Assembly: GCA_030156535.1 (NCBI GenBank)
Contig: JASGMJ010000019.1
Span: 18,566 to 82,565, forward strand
Reading direction: 5' to 3'
Origin: Candidatus Sumerlaeota bacterium
Lineage (GTDB): Bacteria > Sumerlaeota > Sumerlaeia > SLMS01 > JAHLLQ01
Length of the DNA stretch: 64,000 bases
The notes beneath the pieces were generated by a model that was not told the origin of the DNA, did not search any database, and was given only the letters and a program-made list of their open reading frames with translations. Shown here piece by piece: positions 1 to 9,392 of this stretch. Position numbers and translations under genes: made by a program. The number at the start of each line of letters is the position of its first letter. Position 1 is the first letter of the stretch.

Positions 1-865
1 TGCGGTTGGCGCCGAAGTTCACGGTGATCTTGCGGCCGAGGACGAGTTTCTTCGGCGGCTCGACTTCGACCGGTTCCGCCGCTGGGGGAATCGGCTCGTC
101 GCGCTCGGCAACCGGTGTCGTCATCTTCCCCGTGGGGAAGGGCACCAGGGCGCAGTAATCGAAGATGTCGAGGTGGTAGATGATTTCGTCGCGCTCCCAG
201 CGGCGGCGGCGCTGGAGACGCAGCATGAATTCGGGAGGAAGCTGGCCGATGACCTTCAGGTCGTAGTTTTCGAGCGCGATGCCCTGGGGGCTGACGCTGC
301 CGTCGGGGCGCAGCAGATAGACGACTTCGTAGTCCTTGTCCTCGCGAATATCGCGATAGATGCCGATGCTGTTGTCCTCGAAGTGCAGGATTGTACCAAC
401 AGCAAAGGTGCCGTCGAGCCCGAGGACGGGGGTGTCCATGCGCTGGCGGCGTGCCACAGGGAGCGGAGTCATGCGGGCGCGCGGGTTCTGGGGCGGGGCC
501 GGCGTCTGGGGGTCGGGCTGGGGCTGGCTGACGGGCATCGGTGTGTGCCGCGTCGGCAGAGGGGTATGACGGGTTGGAAGCGGGGTATGCCGGGCGGGAA
601 GAGGGGTGTTTCGGGGAGGAGAAGGGAGATTTGTCTTGGGAGTGACGGGCAGCGGGGTGCCTGGGCCAACCGGTTGGCGATCGGACCCCGCGCGTCGTTC
701 CTTGTAGGGGAACGGTTCCTTCTTGAGCACCGAGTTGGCCAGTCGGCTGAGGTAGGCATCTTCCTCCGGAGAAGTCTGCTTCTCTTCCTCCACCGGCAGG
801 TTCTCCGGCTGGGAAGGTTGCCGTTCCGGCTCTTCGGGCTTGTCTTTCTTGAAGAATTTCTTCAT
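1..865 (-). CDS. Hypothetical protein with Pro-rich (TPLPxRH) linker; 3' end truncated by window start
   Basis: Reverse-strand reading from CAT at 863-865: MKKFFKKDKPEEPERQPSQPENLPVEEEK...NTPLPARHTPLPTRHTPLPTRHTPMP..., open to the window edge (not in the ORF track because it is incomplete). Confidence 0.7.
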   Translation of the reverse strand, partial: MKKFFKKDKPEEPERQPSQPENLPVEEEKQTSPEEDAYLSRLANSVLKKEPFPYKERRAGSDRQPVGPGTPLPVTPKTNLPSPPRNTPLPARHTPLPTRHTPLPTRHTPMPVSQPQPDPQTPAPPQNPRARMTPLPVARRQRMDTPVLGLDGTFAVGTILHFEDNSIGIYRDIREDKDYEVVYLLRPDGSVSPQGIALENYDLKVIGQLPPEFMLRLQRRRRWERDEIIYHLDIFDYCALVPFPTGKMTTPVAERDEPIPPAAEPVEVEPPKKLVLGRKITVNFGANR

Positions 866-1063
866 CGCGTCTTCAGTAACTCCACTCACTCAGTATGCTG
901 GACACGGATTCTCTTCTGGGCGTTTGTCACGCCGTATTAGGCAAGTGTGAGGCGAGCATGCCGCGGGAGGCAACAAAAGCCAGCATCACGACGATATCTC
1001 CTCACAAAATACTCACTTAGGAATGACGCGACATCTGGGCCAGTCATGCTCTCATCGCGATAC

Positions 1064-1771
1064 TCAAAATGCTCCCTGCTGCTTTTTCGGTGTACGATGG
1101 ATGGTCGCCTCGCGAAGATAGACGGGCAGCACGGCTGCCGGATCCTCGAAAAGGCCTTGTGTCGCGCGCTCCAAAGCGAGGAACGCCAATGATTCGGCGG
1201 ATGGAAGTCGGCGCTCGGGCCGTGCCCAAACGACCTGCCCTTTCCCGGCGCCTTCCCAAGCATCCGCGAACACCTGTGCCCCCGTGCCCGCCAGCAGGCA
1301 CCGCCCCGGCCAACGCGCCAGGACGTCCTCCGGAGTGAGCGCAAACTCCTCTCCTTCGGCTTCGCCAACGCCCGAGGCTCCCACGCGGAAGAAGGCACCA
1401 TAGACCTGGCCCTGGCGTGCGTTGAGCAGCGGCAGAACGTAGTCTGTTTGCTCGCCGCACCAGGCGCGATGCGCGAGCGCTTCGAGCGTGGAGACCGTCA
1501 GCAATCGGGGAGTGCCGCTGAGGCACAGCCCCTTGGCGAGCGACAAGCCCACCCGCACGCCCGTGAAGGCGCCGGGCCCCCGCGTTGCAGCCACAACGTC
1601 CAGGTCGCCGGGCCCAATGCCCGCCTCCTTCATCAGGGTCTCCATCGCGGGCAGAATGAGACGGCTGTGCCCGCGTTGCGACGTGATCGTCATGGAGCCG
1701 AGCAGCTGCCCGTCGGCGACGAGCGCGACTCCCCCCGTGGGCGTGGACGTTTCGATGGCCAGTAGATTCAC
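1064..1771 (-). CDS. tsaB: tRNA threonylcarbamoyladenosine biosynthesis protein TsaB
   Basis: MNLLAIETSTPTGGVAL..., GHSRLILPAMETLM, RGPGAFTGVRVGLSLAKGL typical of TsaB; start overlaps the stop of the upstream gene. Confidence 0.92.
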   Translation of the reverse strand: MNLLAIETSTPTGGVALVADGQLLGSMTITSQRGHSRLILPAMETLMKEAGIGPGDLDVVAATRGPGAFTGVRVGLSLAKGLCLSGTPRLLTVSTLEALAHRAWCGEQTDYVLPLLNARQGQVYGAFFRVGASGVGEAEGEEFALTPEDVLARWPGRCLLAGTGAQVFADAWEGAGKGQVVWARPERRLPSAESLAFLALERATQGLFEDPAAVLPVYLREATIHRTPKKQQGAF

Positions 1772-2793
1772 GCGGCGCCTCCCGGCAAATGTTGGAACAG
1801 AGCGGCGCGCAGGGCGAGCTGGCCTGCGGGAAACCGGCAGGAAATCCGGCGGCGGTCTCCGTCGGGATCAAGATGCAGCCAGACGGTCTGGCGTGCGGGA
1901 AGTTCCTCTGCAAACAGCCCCGCCCACTCAATGACATGGAGAGCCGGATCGGCCAGTCTGTCGTGAAAGGCCGTCGATTCGAGATCGCCGCCGCCCTCCA
2001 GGCGATAGAAGTCCCAGTGCAGGAACGGTCCCCGGAGCGTTTCGTACTCGCGGCACAGGGTGTACGTCGGGCTGGGGACGGGGCCTTCGATGCCCAATCC
2101 GCGGGCGATGCCGCGCGCCAGACAGCTCTTGCCGGCGCCCAGTGGTCCATCAAGCGCCACGATCAGTGGCGGCTGTGCTGCCCGGCCGAGGACCTCGCCC
2201 ACGGCCGAGGTCTCTTCCGGCGACTGGGTCGAGAAGGCACTCTCGCGTCCGACGGCCCGGAGCGGCCAGCCGGAGCGGCCGTCGAGGCGCGCCGTTTCGC
2301 CGTCGAGCGCCTCTCCTTCGGCGTTGAGCTGACCCTGCGGATGCCACGACGCGGGGACGGCAAGGCCAGCCGAGGCTTCTCGTAGCGGATGGCAGACGAA
2401 GGGGCGCGAACGAATGTGCGGATGTGGCACAACGAGCCGGGGGTTGCCCGAGATTGTAGCATCGTCATACAGGAGGAGATCGAGGTCGATGGCGCGCGGT
2501 CCCCACCGCCGGACGGGGCGTTTGCCCAGGGAGTCCTCGAGGGCGGCCATGCGGTCGAGCAACGCCTCCGCACTCATTGCCGTGCGGAGCACGACCACGG
2601 CGTTGCGGAATTCCGGCTGATCGCGGTCGCCCCAGGGCTCGCTGCGGTAGAGCGGGGAGGCGGCAAGCACGTCAACGCCTTCGAGCGCATCAAGGGCCAC
2701 ACGCGCGCGGGTAAGCATTGCCTCGGGGTCGTTGAGGTTCGACCCGAGGCCAACGGCGGCCCAGTGCGGAAAAGATGCGTCGGATGGCGGCAT
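1768..2793 (-). CDS. Fused FolK (HPPK) - TsaE protein
   Basis: One uninterrupted frame: N-terminal HPPK motifs (AAVGLGSNLNDPEAML, SPLYRSEPWG, RWGPRAIDLDLLLYDD, PHPHIRSRPFVCHPL), then TsaE P-loop (LDGPLGAGKSCLARGIARGLG, SPTYTLCREYE, LHWDFYRLE). Start placed at MPPSDASF. Confidence 0.85.
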   Translation of the reverse strand: MPPSDASFPHWAAVGLGSNLNDPEAMLTRARVALDALEGVDVLAASPLYRSEPWGDRDQPEFRNAVVVLRTAMSAEALLDRMAALEDSLGKRPVRRWGPRAIDLDLLLYDDATISGNPRLVVPHPHIRSRPFVCHPLREASAGLAVPASWHPQGQLNAEGEALDGETARLDGRSGWPLRAVGRESAFSTQSPEETSAVGEVLGRAAQPPLIVALDGPLGAGKSCLARGIARGLGIEGPVPSPTYTLCREYETLRGPFLHWDFYRLEGGGDLESTAFHDRLADPALHVIEWAGLFAEELPARQTVWLHLDPDGDRRRISCRFPAGQLALRAALFQHLPGGAA

Positions 2794-2824
2794 TGGAGTG
2801 GAAGTCCCGGGAGGCGTCGGCCTG

Positions 2825-3586
2825 CTAGACGAGGACGAAGGCCCCCTGTTCGGTTCGATAGAGCATTTGGAAAATCTCGTCGTCGCCTGGCTTCCAGCCC
2901 GGTGTTTCCTCGAAGTGGCGGGCCAGCGTTTCGATGCGCCGGGCGAGGATCGGCAGGCGGCACCGGGCGCACAAGTCCAACAGCGCGGGGAGGCCTTCGC
3001 CGCGCTGGAAGAAGGACTCCCAGAGGGCGTCGAGCTGGCTGAGGTTGGCATCGGCCCGCTCGTCACTGATCCGGCGGTATTCCGCCTGGAAGCGCTGCTG
3101 CCAGAACGGTTCGAGGTCCAGAAGCATGGCCTGCTCAATGACCCGACGGCTGTAGCTGCGTGCGCCTGCCTCGCTGTACACGGCGGTCAGGAGAAGAAAC
3201 GCCCGCGAGCAGCCATCGCGCACGAGGTCATGGCGCTCGAACCAAGTGGAGAGCCCGGCGGCGTGAATGCGGCTGAGATAGGCGCGCGCCTCGTTGGAGG
3301 CCTCGTCGATTCGCCCCTGCCAGATGAGGTGCTCGGCCCAGTCCACCTGGATGGGGTGCAGGGAGGCCGGGAAGTCTTCGAGAAAACGGGCTTGCAGAGT
3401 GGGCGCCCCGGCGAGGGAATTGCCGTGGGCGACGCTGGCGCACCAGGAGGCGAAGTCCTCCTCGTCGTGGTAGTCCTCGAAGGCTTGGCCGACGACGTCG
3501 GCAAGTTGCGCGTTGTCCTCGCGGTCCAGACAAGCCTGAATCTGGCGAATGTAGTCCTGTTTGGTGCGAATGTGCAGAGGGCGCAT
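2825..3586 (-). CDS. Hypothetical protein
   Basis: MRPLHIRTKQDYIRQIQACLDREDNAQLADVVGQ...; co-directional with folK-tsaE-tsaB. Confidence 0.65.
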   Translation of the reverse strand: MRPLHIRTKQDYIRQIQACLDREDNAQLADVVGQAFEDYHDEEDFASWCASVAHGNSLAGAPTLQARFLEDFPASLHPIQVDWAEHLIWQGRIDEASNEARAYLSRIHAAGLSTWFERHDLVRDGCSRAFLLLTAVYSEAGARSYSRRVIEQAMLLDLEPFWQQRFQAEYRRISDERADANLSQLDALWESFFQRGEGLPALLDLCARCRLPILARRIETLARHFEETPGWKPGDDEIFQMLYRTEQGAFVLV

Positions 3587-3682
3587 GGTATCCCGAAAAG
3601 ACCGCCGGACGGCGCGAATGTGTTTTGCCCTCGGCGCAGTCCTTCTGGCACAATCCACTGACTTGCCGACTTGAGGCGGACG

Positions 3683-5035
3683 ATGATGACGAGAAAGCCT
3701 GAGGGACTTTGGAACGGAGCCCGCGCCATGGCGCTGGCGTGCGTCGCGATTGCCGTGCTGGGCGCGGGATGTCAAGCGGGGAAGGGGGGTGCCGGAACGC
3801 ACACGATTCCCGACCTCCCGCGCTCCTCCGCGATGTTGGCGCCGGGTGAAACGGCGATCTACCGCGGTGACTCGTTCCGCTACATTTCGCTCGAAGAAGC
3901 GGAAGAGGGCGGCCCCATGATCCGCGTCGGCATCACCCGGGGGAAGGAACGGTCGGTTGAAACCTGGCCCGCCGAACAGTTCCGCCTGGAGGGAGAAACC
4001 CTGATCCGCACCGAGCTGCGCGAGCAGGTTTCGGCCACCGCAAGCGACGGCCGCCTCGCCCTGTTCTCCTTCGTCCATCTGCCGGCACTGACGGGGCCGG
4101 ACCAACTCGATCCCGCCGCCGCTCCTCTCACGCTGCGCGAAGGCGAAGTGCGTTTCTTCCAAGGGGGGTTCGTCTCTCTGGAGGAAGTCTACGACAATGA
4201 CTATCAACTCTACGACGACGACCGCGCCCGCCTGGTCTTCTCTCTCAACGGCGAGATGTATGACTGGAAGCTGACGGAGTACCACGCACGGGAAGCGAAG
4301 GACTGGCTCGTCGGGCTGCACGACGTGTTCACCGGCTACCTGCCAGGCGAAGGCGTCGCCGTCGTGACGCTGCGCCCGGCCACCAGCGCCTGGGACGGGG
4401 CCATCGAGACAGCCGAACGGCTCCTGCCTCCCGACGCGGAGTTGCAGTGGGGCGACGTGACTCTTGGGGGCGAGTATCTCCCCTTTGGCGAGGAACCCCT
4501 GGCCGTTCTGACCGTCCGGGAAGGGGAAAAGGATTTCAGCACGCTGGCCCGCGAGGGCGAGTACGTTCGGCTGGGGCCCCTGGAAGTTCAAGTTCGCAGT
4601 ATGGACGACGCCGGGGTCTTTGTGAAAGCCGCCCGCTTTGACGAAAGCCTGACGCCCATCCTGTCGCGCACGGCCCCCGATCCTCGCGCCACACCCGCAC
4701 AGACCGGAAATGATCCCACTGCCCCAACGGAATCCCAGTCGCAAACCCATCGCATGCACACGGGTGACTCCATTGATTTTTGGGGGGCGAAGATCGAGCT
4801 CCTGAAGGTCCACGAGGGAGACCCGACGAACTTGTCGGACGAGGAGGCGGAGTTCGTCGTGACCTGGGACAAGCGCTACCAGACCTTTGTCATCGGAGAA
4901 GGCCGGCGCGAGTCGATCGCCGGATCGCGCCGGTGGTGGCTGCTGCTCGTTGACGAGGCGTGGACTCTTGGCCCGGAGGGCGAAGGCGCCGTCGTCCTGC
5001 GCTTGCAGACGGGGCCGTATGCGAGTGACCGCTGA
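3683..5035 (+). CDS. Putative lipoprotein, unknown function
   Basis: Signal peptide with lipobox-like VLGAGC; about 450 aa. Confidence 0.75.
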   Translation: MMTRKPEGLWNGARAMALACVAIAVLGAGCQAGKGGAGTHTIPDLPRSSAMLAPGETAIYRGDSFRYISLEEAEEGGPMIRVGITRGKERSVETWPAEQFRLEGETLIRTELREQVSATASDGRLALFSFVHLPALTGPDQLDPAAAPLTLREGEVRFFQGGFVSLEEVYDNDYQLYDDDRARLVFSLNGEMYDWKLTEYHAREAKDWLVGLHDVFTGYLPGEGVAVVTLRPATSAWDGAIETAERLLPPDAELQWGDVTLGGEYLPFGEEPLAVLTVREGEKDFSTLAREGEYVRLGPLEVQVRSMDDAGVFVKAARFDESLTPILSRTAPDPRATPAQTGNDPTAPTESQSQTHRMHTGDSIDFWGAKIELLKVHEGDPTNLSDEEAEFVVTWDKRYQTFVIGEGRRESIAGSRRWWLLLVDEAWTLGPEGEGAVVLRLQTGPYASDR

Positions 5036-5150
5036 CCAAACCGAGGCCGCAGGCGCCCCCCCATCGAGGGAGGGCGGGCGGCCCGGAATATGCGTCGCCT
5101 GCCGAGGTTGATGGAAGGAAAACGCACCATTTCCGTGAGGATCAGCACCC

Positions 5151-5468
5151 ATGCCTGTTTATGAGTATCGCCATCTGGAGCAGCGCGGGGAAGGCTGCAC
5201 CGAAGTCTTCGAGATCTACCAGAAGATCACGGACGATCGGCTGCAGGTCTGCCCCGTGTGCGGCCACCCCGTCGAGCGGCTGCTGTTTGCCGCCGCCATC
5301 TCAACACCCCACACCAACGCCGAACTGAAGAATCTCGGCTTCACAAAACTTGTGAAGCGCGACGACGGCGTTTACGAGAACGTAACCCGCACCAAGGACG
5401 AGAAGCGCTACATGAAGCGCGACGACCCAACCTCGCTCCCCGACATCAAATCGAAGATCACCGACTGA
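5151..5468 (+). CDS. FmdB-type zinc-ribbon protein
   Basis: MPVYEYRHLE...CTEVFEIYQKITDDRLQVCPVCGHPVERLL. Confidence 0.8.
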   Translation: MPVYEYRHLEQRGEGCTEVFEIYQKITDDRLQVCPVCGHPVERLLFAAAISTPHTNAELKNLGFTKLVKRDDGVYENVTRTKDEKRYMKRDDPTSLPDIKSKITD

Positions 5469-5708
5469 TCCCTGCCCGCCTGAAGCCCCCGGCTGCGTCA
5501 ACATTTCGCGCGTCCTGAGGGGCACGGATGCGCGCGGGCTTTTCCCTTGCGGCAAGGACTGCATGCCCCCTTGAATCCGGCATGGCAGTTCTTGATGCAA
5601 GAGACTCGGGAGAGAGCCTGCCCGAGTGAGCAAACCGGGATCACGAGCGGGATGCCCCCCCGGTATGGGCAGGGCTCCTTCCATCATACGCTGGTTAGGA
5701 ATTTCGTC

Positions 5709-7001
5709 ATGGCAGATCATAGCGCCTACGCCATCCTCGGTCTGCAAAAAGGCGCTTCGGAACAGGAGATTAAGCACTCCTTTGTCAACCTCGTAAAGAA
5801 GTACGATCCGGAGATTCACACGGATCGTTTCATGGTGATTCAGGATGCCTACAATCGACTGAAGGACCCCAAGAAGCGCGCGAAGGAAGACATTCTCACC
5901 TTCAACATGATCAAGGGCGAGTTCCTCTTCAACAACGAGGAGACTCCCGAGGACGCCAACTCTCCCGACGAGAGCGGAATCGAGCAGGCGCGGGACCGGT
6001 ATCGCCAGATGGCCGGCGATCCCGCCGCCAAAGAGGCCTACCTCAGGCTGCTGATGCAGCGTTCCTACAACCTCGCGCGCCGCAAGCTCTGGATGGAAGC
6101 CATCCATCTCTGGGAAGAAGTTTCGACGGTGGACCCCAGCCACGTGCGCTCGCGCAACAACCTGATGTACGGCAGCATCATGCTGGGAACGTCGTACGCG
6201 CTGCACGAGTTGTACGAGGATGCCGTCGAACTCTGGGAGCGCGCCCTCGAACTCAACCCCGACAACGTCGACCTGGTCCACAACCTTGCCCTCGGCTGCG
6301 AGAAGGCCAAGCTCCCCGAGAAGGCCGCGCGCTACTGGGCCGAGGTCATCAATCGCTGGAAGGGCAAACTGAAGGCGAACAACGACGATGAGTACACCCG
6401 CGAGTGCATCGTCGAGGCGCATCGCCACCACGGCGAGACGATGCACCCCGAGGCGGGCGAAACCCGCGACACCCGCGTCGTGCGCCGCGAGCGCTACCGC
6501 GAAGTTCTCGAAATCAAACCCGACGACTTCGAGGCCAAGTTCCAGCTCGCCCAGTCGCTCGTCGAAGACCGCAAGTACGAGGAAGCGGTCTCCGAGCTTG
6601 AAGACTTGCAGCGCAAACATCCGAAGAACATCGAAGTCCTGAACGTTCTGGCCTGGGCCTATCTGCACCGGGGAAACGTCGACGAGGCGTTTCAGACCTG
6701 GCAGAAGAGCATGATGATCGACTCGAAGAACCCGGTGACCAGGGAGAACGTCGTCCGGGCCCACCTGACCCTCGGCAAGCAGTACCGCCAGAAGGGGATG
6801 TTCACCCCGGCACTGGTTCACCTCAAGAAGCTCTTGAAATATATGCCCAGGAGCGCCGAAGTCTACATGGAGATCGGCGCAACCTACGACATGAAGGGTG
6901 ATGTGCGCTCGGCCATGCAGGCGTACCAGCAGGTGATCACGCTGGACCCGAAGAACAAGTTGGCCCGCAAGGCGATCAACGACCTGCGGATGAAGCGGTA
7001 A
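5709..7001 (+). CDS. J-domain-like protein with TPR repeats (degenerate HPD)
   Basis: YAILGLQKGASEQEIKHSFVNLVKKYDPEIHTDRFMVIQDAYNRLKDPKKRAKED, then TPR-like repeats. Confidence 0.82.
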   Translation: MADHSAYAILGLQKGASEQEIKHSFVNLVKKYDPEIHTDRFMVIQDAYNRLKDPKKRAKEDILTFNMIKGEFLFNNEETPEDANSPDESGIEQARDRYRQMAGDPAAKEAYLRLLMQRSYNLARRKLWMEAIHLWEEVSTVDPSHVRSRNNLMYGSIMLGTSYALHELYEDAVELWERALELNPDNVDLVHNLALGCEKAKLPEKAARYWAEVINRWKGKLKANNDDEYTRECIVEAHRHHGETMHPEAGETRDTRVVRRERYREVLEIKPDDFEAKFQLAQSLVEDRKYEEAVSELEDLQRKHPKNIEVLNVLAWAYLHRGNVDEAFQTWQKSMMIDSKNPVTRENVVRAHLTLGKQYRQKGMFTPALVHLKKLLKYMPRSAEVYMEIGATYDMKGDVRSAMQAYQQVITLDPKNKLARKAINDLRMKR

Positions 7002-7013
7002 CGGGGGGGCACC

Positions 7014-7553
7014 ATGTCGCCCCTGAGGAAGTGGCTCTGGAAGGGAAGTTACGAGCCGGCGGGAAGCCGTCTGGAAGTCTGGGAGGGACCATCTTCCTCC
7101 CGGGAGGAGCCGGGCCTGCTGGAGCGGACGGCGGAATTCCTTGCGGAACTGGGACGGCTGGCCGAGCTTGCCCAGGAAATGGAGAGGCGGCAGGAGGTTT
7201 CCTCCGAGGAGGAAGTCCGCAACGTCGTCCGGTCAATGCTCCCAGTGCTTGACGCCCTTGATCGTGTTTTGGAGTATGCGGCCAGCAAGAGCGACTGTGA
7301 CGAAGAGTTTGCGAACTGGGTGAAGACGGTGGAAGCCGTCTCGGTAAAGCTGACGAGGAGCCTCGAGAAAGTGGGGCTGACGCCGCTGAGTGCGGTGGGA
7401 ACGCAAGTCGACCTTGATTTGCACGATGTAGTGGAAATGAGGCCCTCTCGGGAATACCCGGAGGGAACAGTCATCGAAGAACGTCAGAAGGGCTATTATT
7501 TCCGGGGGCGTTTGCTGCGAGACGCGAAAGTTGTCGTAGCGCTCCCCAGATGA
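7014..7553 (+). CDS. grpE: GrpE-like nucleotide exchange factor
   Basis: MLPVLDALDRVLEYA...DLHDVVEMRPSREYPEGTVIEERQKGYYFRGRLLRDAKVVVA. Confidence 0.85.
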   Translation: MSPLRKWLWKGSYEPAGSRLEVWEGPSSSREEPGLLERTAEFLAELGRLAELAQEMERRQEVSSEEEVRNVVRSMLPVLDALDRVLEYAASKSDCDEEFANWVKTVEAVSVKLTRSLEKVGLTPLSAVGTQVDLDLHDVVEMRPSREYPEGTVIEERQKGYYFRGRLLRDAKVVVALPR

Positions 7554-7565
7554 GAGGAATGGATC

Positions 7566-9323
7566 ATGTCACGCATTCTCGGGATCGATCTGGGCACCAC
7601 CAACTCGGTCATGTCCGTGATGGAAAAGAACGGACCATTCGTCGTCCCCAACAGCCTGGGTGAGCGCATCACGCCGTCGGTTGTCGGCTTTTCCAAGTCC
7701 GGGGAAATCCTGGTCGGCAAGAAGGCCAAACGCGGCGCCATCATGAACGTTGGCCGCACGGTTTTCTCCATCAAGCGCCAGATGGGCAGCAACCATCGCG
7801 TGCGCATTGAAGGCAAGGAGTACACGCCCCAGGAAATCTCGGGCATGATCCTGCAGAAAATGAAGTCCGACGCCGAGGACTACTTCGGCGAGGAAATCAC
7901 CCAGGCCGTCATCACCGTTCCCGCCTACTTCACCGACACCCAGCGCGCGGCCACCAAGGACGCGGGCGAAATCGCCGGCTTCAATGTCCGCCGCGTCATC
8001 GACGAGCCCACCGCCGCCGCTCTCGCCTATGGCCTCGACAACACCAAGGACCAGCGCCTGCTCGTCTACGACCTCGGCGGCGGCACGTTCGACGTTTCAA
8101 TCATCGAAATCCAGAGCGGCGTCTTCCAGGTCCAGGCCATCGCCGGTAACAACATGCTCGGCGGCGACGACTTCGACGATCGCGTGGCCAAGTTCCTGGT
8201 CGACGCCTTCCGCGAGCAGCACAACGTCGATCTCTCCGAAGACCCCATCGCCATGCAGCGTCTGCGCGAGGCGGCGGAAGAGGCGAAGATCGAGCTCTCC
8301 GAACTCAAGGAAACCCACGTCCTCGTCGAAGCCATCACGATGACGGACAGCGGCCCGCTGACGCTCGACACCACGCTGAGCCGCGACCGCTTCGAGGAAC
8401 TGACCAAGGACCTCGTCGAATCCACCATTCCGCCGATGGAAAAAGCCATCAAGGACGCCAATATCCAGATCAGCGACGTGGACACGATCCTGCTCGTCGG
8501 CGGCTGCACGCGCATCCCCGCCGTTCAGCGCTGCGTCCGCGAATTCACCAACAAGAACGCCAACCGCGACATCTCGCCCGAAGAAGTCGTCGCGATGGGC
8601 GCCGCCGTCCAGACCCTGGTTCTGGCACCGCTCGACGGCGACATCGAGCAGACTCTCGCCCAGAAGTACAACCGCGAGAAGCCCGTCATTATTCACATGA
8701 CGCCCTTCTCTCTCGGCGTCGGCCTGCAGGGCGATCAGTTCAGCCCCGTTATCGAACGCAACAGCACCTACCCCACCGAGGGGAAGGACATCTTCACCAC
8801 CACCCGGGACTTCCAGGAAGCCATCTCCTTCCCCATCTACGAAGGCGAGGAGACCACGGCCTCCGAGAACACGTTCCTTGACCTGCTGCGCATCGAAGGC
8901 ATCACGCCGGCGCCCAAGGGCGTGCCGCGCATCGAGGTCACTTTCCGCCTCAACCCCGACCGCATTCTCGAAGTGACGGCCGAGGACCTGGCGACCGGCG
9001 TGTCGAAGAAGGTCGTCATCGACGCCACCGACGAACGCCTCACCGACTCCGACAAGAACCGCATGATCCGCGAGGCAAAGGAACGCGTCTCCCGGATGCT
9101 GCGTTCGAAGATCAGCGAGTCGCGCCACGAGGAAGCCAAGAACATGCTCGAGCGCTCCAACGCGACGCTCTCGGCTCTTGGCGGCGACCACCCCATGGCG
9201 CCCGAACTCAAGGCCATGACGACGCGCCTGCGCGAAGCGCTCGACGAGGGCGACGAGTCCCTGCTCGACGACACGATCGACGATCTGCTCCGCCTGCTGG
9301 CCGAAATCGAAGCCAGCGCCTGA
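7566..9323 (+). CDS. dnaK: Hsp70-family chaperone DnaK
   Basis: ILGIDLGTTNSV, VITVPAYFTDTQRAATKDAGEIAG, RVIDEPTAAALAYG, VYDLGGGTFDVSI. Confidence 0.95.
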   Translation: MSRILGIDLGTTNSVMSVMEKNGPFVVPNSLGERITPSVVGFSKSGEILVGKKAKRGAIMNVGRTVFSIKRQMGSNHRVRIEGKEYTPQEISGMILQKMKSDAEDYFGEEITQAVITVPAYFTDTQRAATKDAGEIAGFNVRRVIDEPTAAALAYGLDNTKDQRLLVYDLGGGTFDVSIIEIQSGVFQVQAIAGNNMLGGDDFDDRVAKFLVDAFREQHNVDLSEDPIAMQRLREAAEEAKIELSELKETHVLVEAITMTDSGPLTLDTTLSRDRFEELTKDLVESTIPPMEKAIKDANIQISDVDTILLVGGCTRIPAVQRCVREFTNKNANRDISPEEVVAMGAAVQTLVLAPLDGDIEQTLAQKYNREKPVIIHMTPFSLGVGLQGDQFSPVIERNSTYPTEGKDIFTTTRDFQEAISFPIYEGEETTASENTFLDLLRIEGITPAPKGVPRIEVTFRLNPDRILEVTAEDLATGVSKKVVIDATDERLTDSDKNRMIREAKERVSRMLRSKISESRHEEAKNMLERSNATLSALGGDHPMAPELKAMTTRLREALDEGDESLLDDTIDDLLRLLAEIEASA

Positions 9324-9351
9324 GCCCGCCCCACACCGCACGTTTCAATCC

Positions 9352-9385
9352 CCGCCTCCGGTTTCCCCGGAGGCGGTTCTCTTTT
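9352..9385 (+). terminator. Rho-independent terminator after dnaK
   Basis: CCGCCTCCGG-tttcc-CCGGAGGCGG followed by TTCTCTTTT. Confidence 0.8.
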
Positions 9386-9392
9386 CAGCGCC

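Noticed and set aside
5301-6821. 506-aa minus-strand ORF opposite the J-domain/TPR gene
   Set aside because: Antisense shadow ORF
8097-9341. 414-aa minus-strand ORF opposite dnaK
   Set aside because: Antisense shadow ORF
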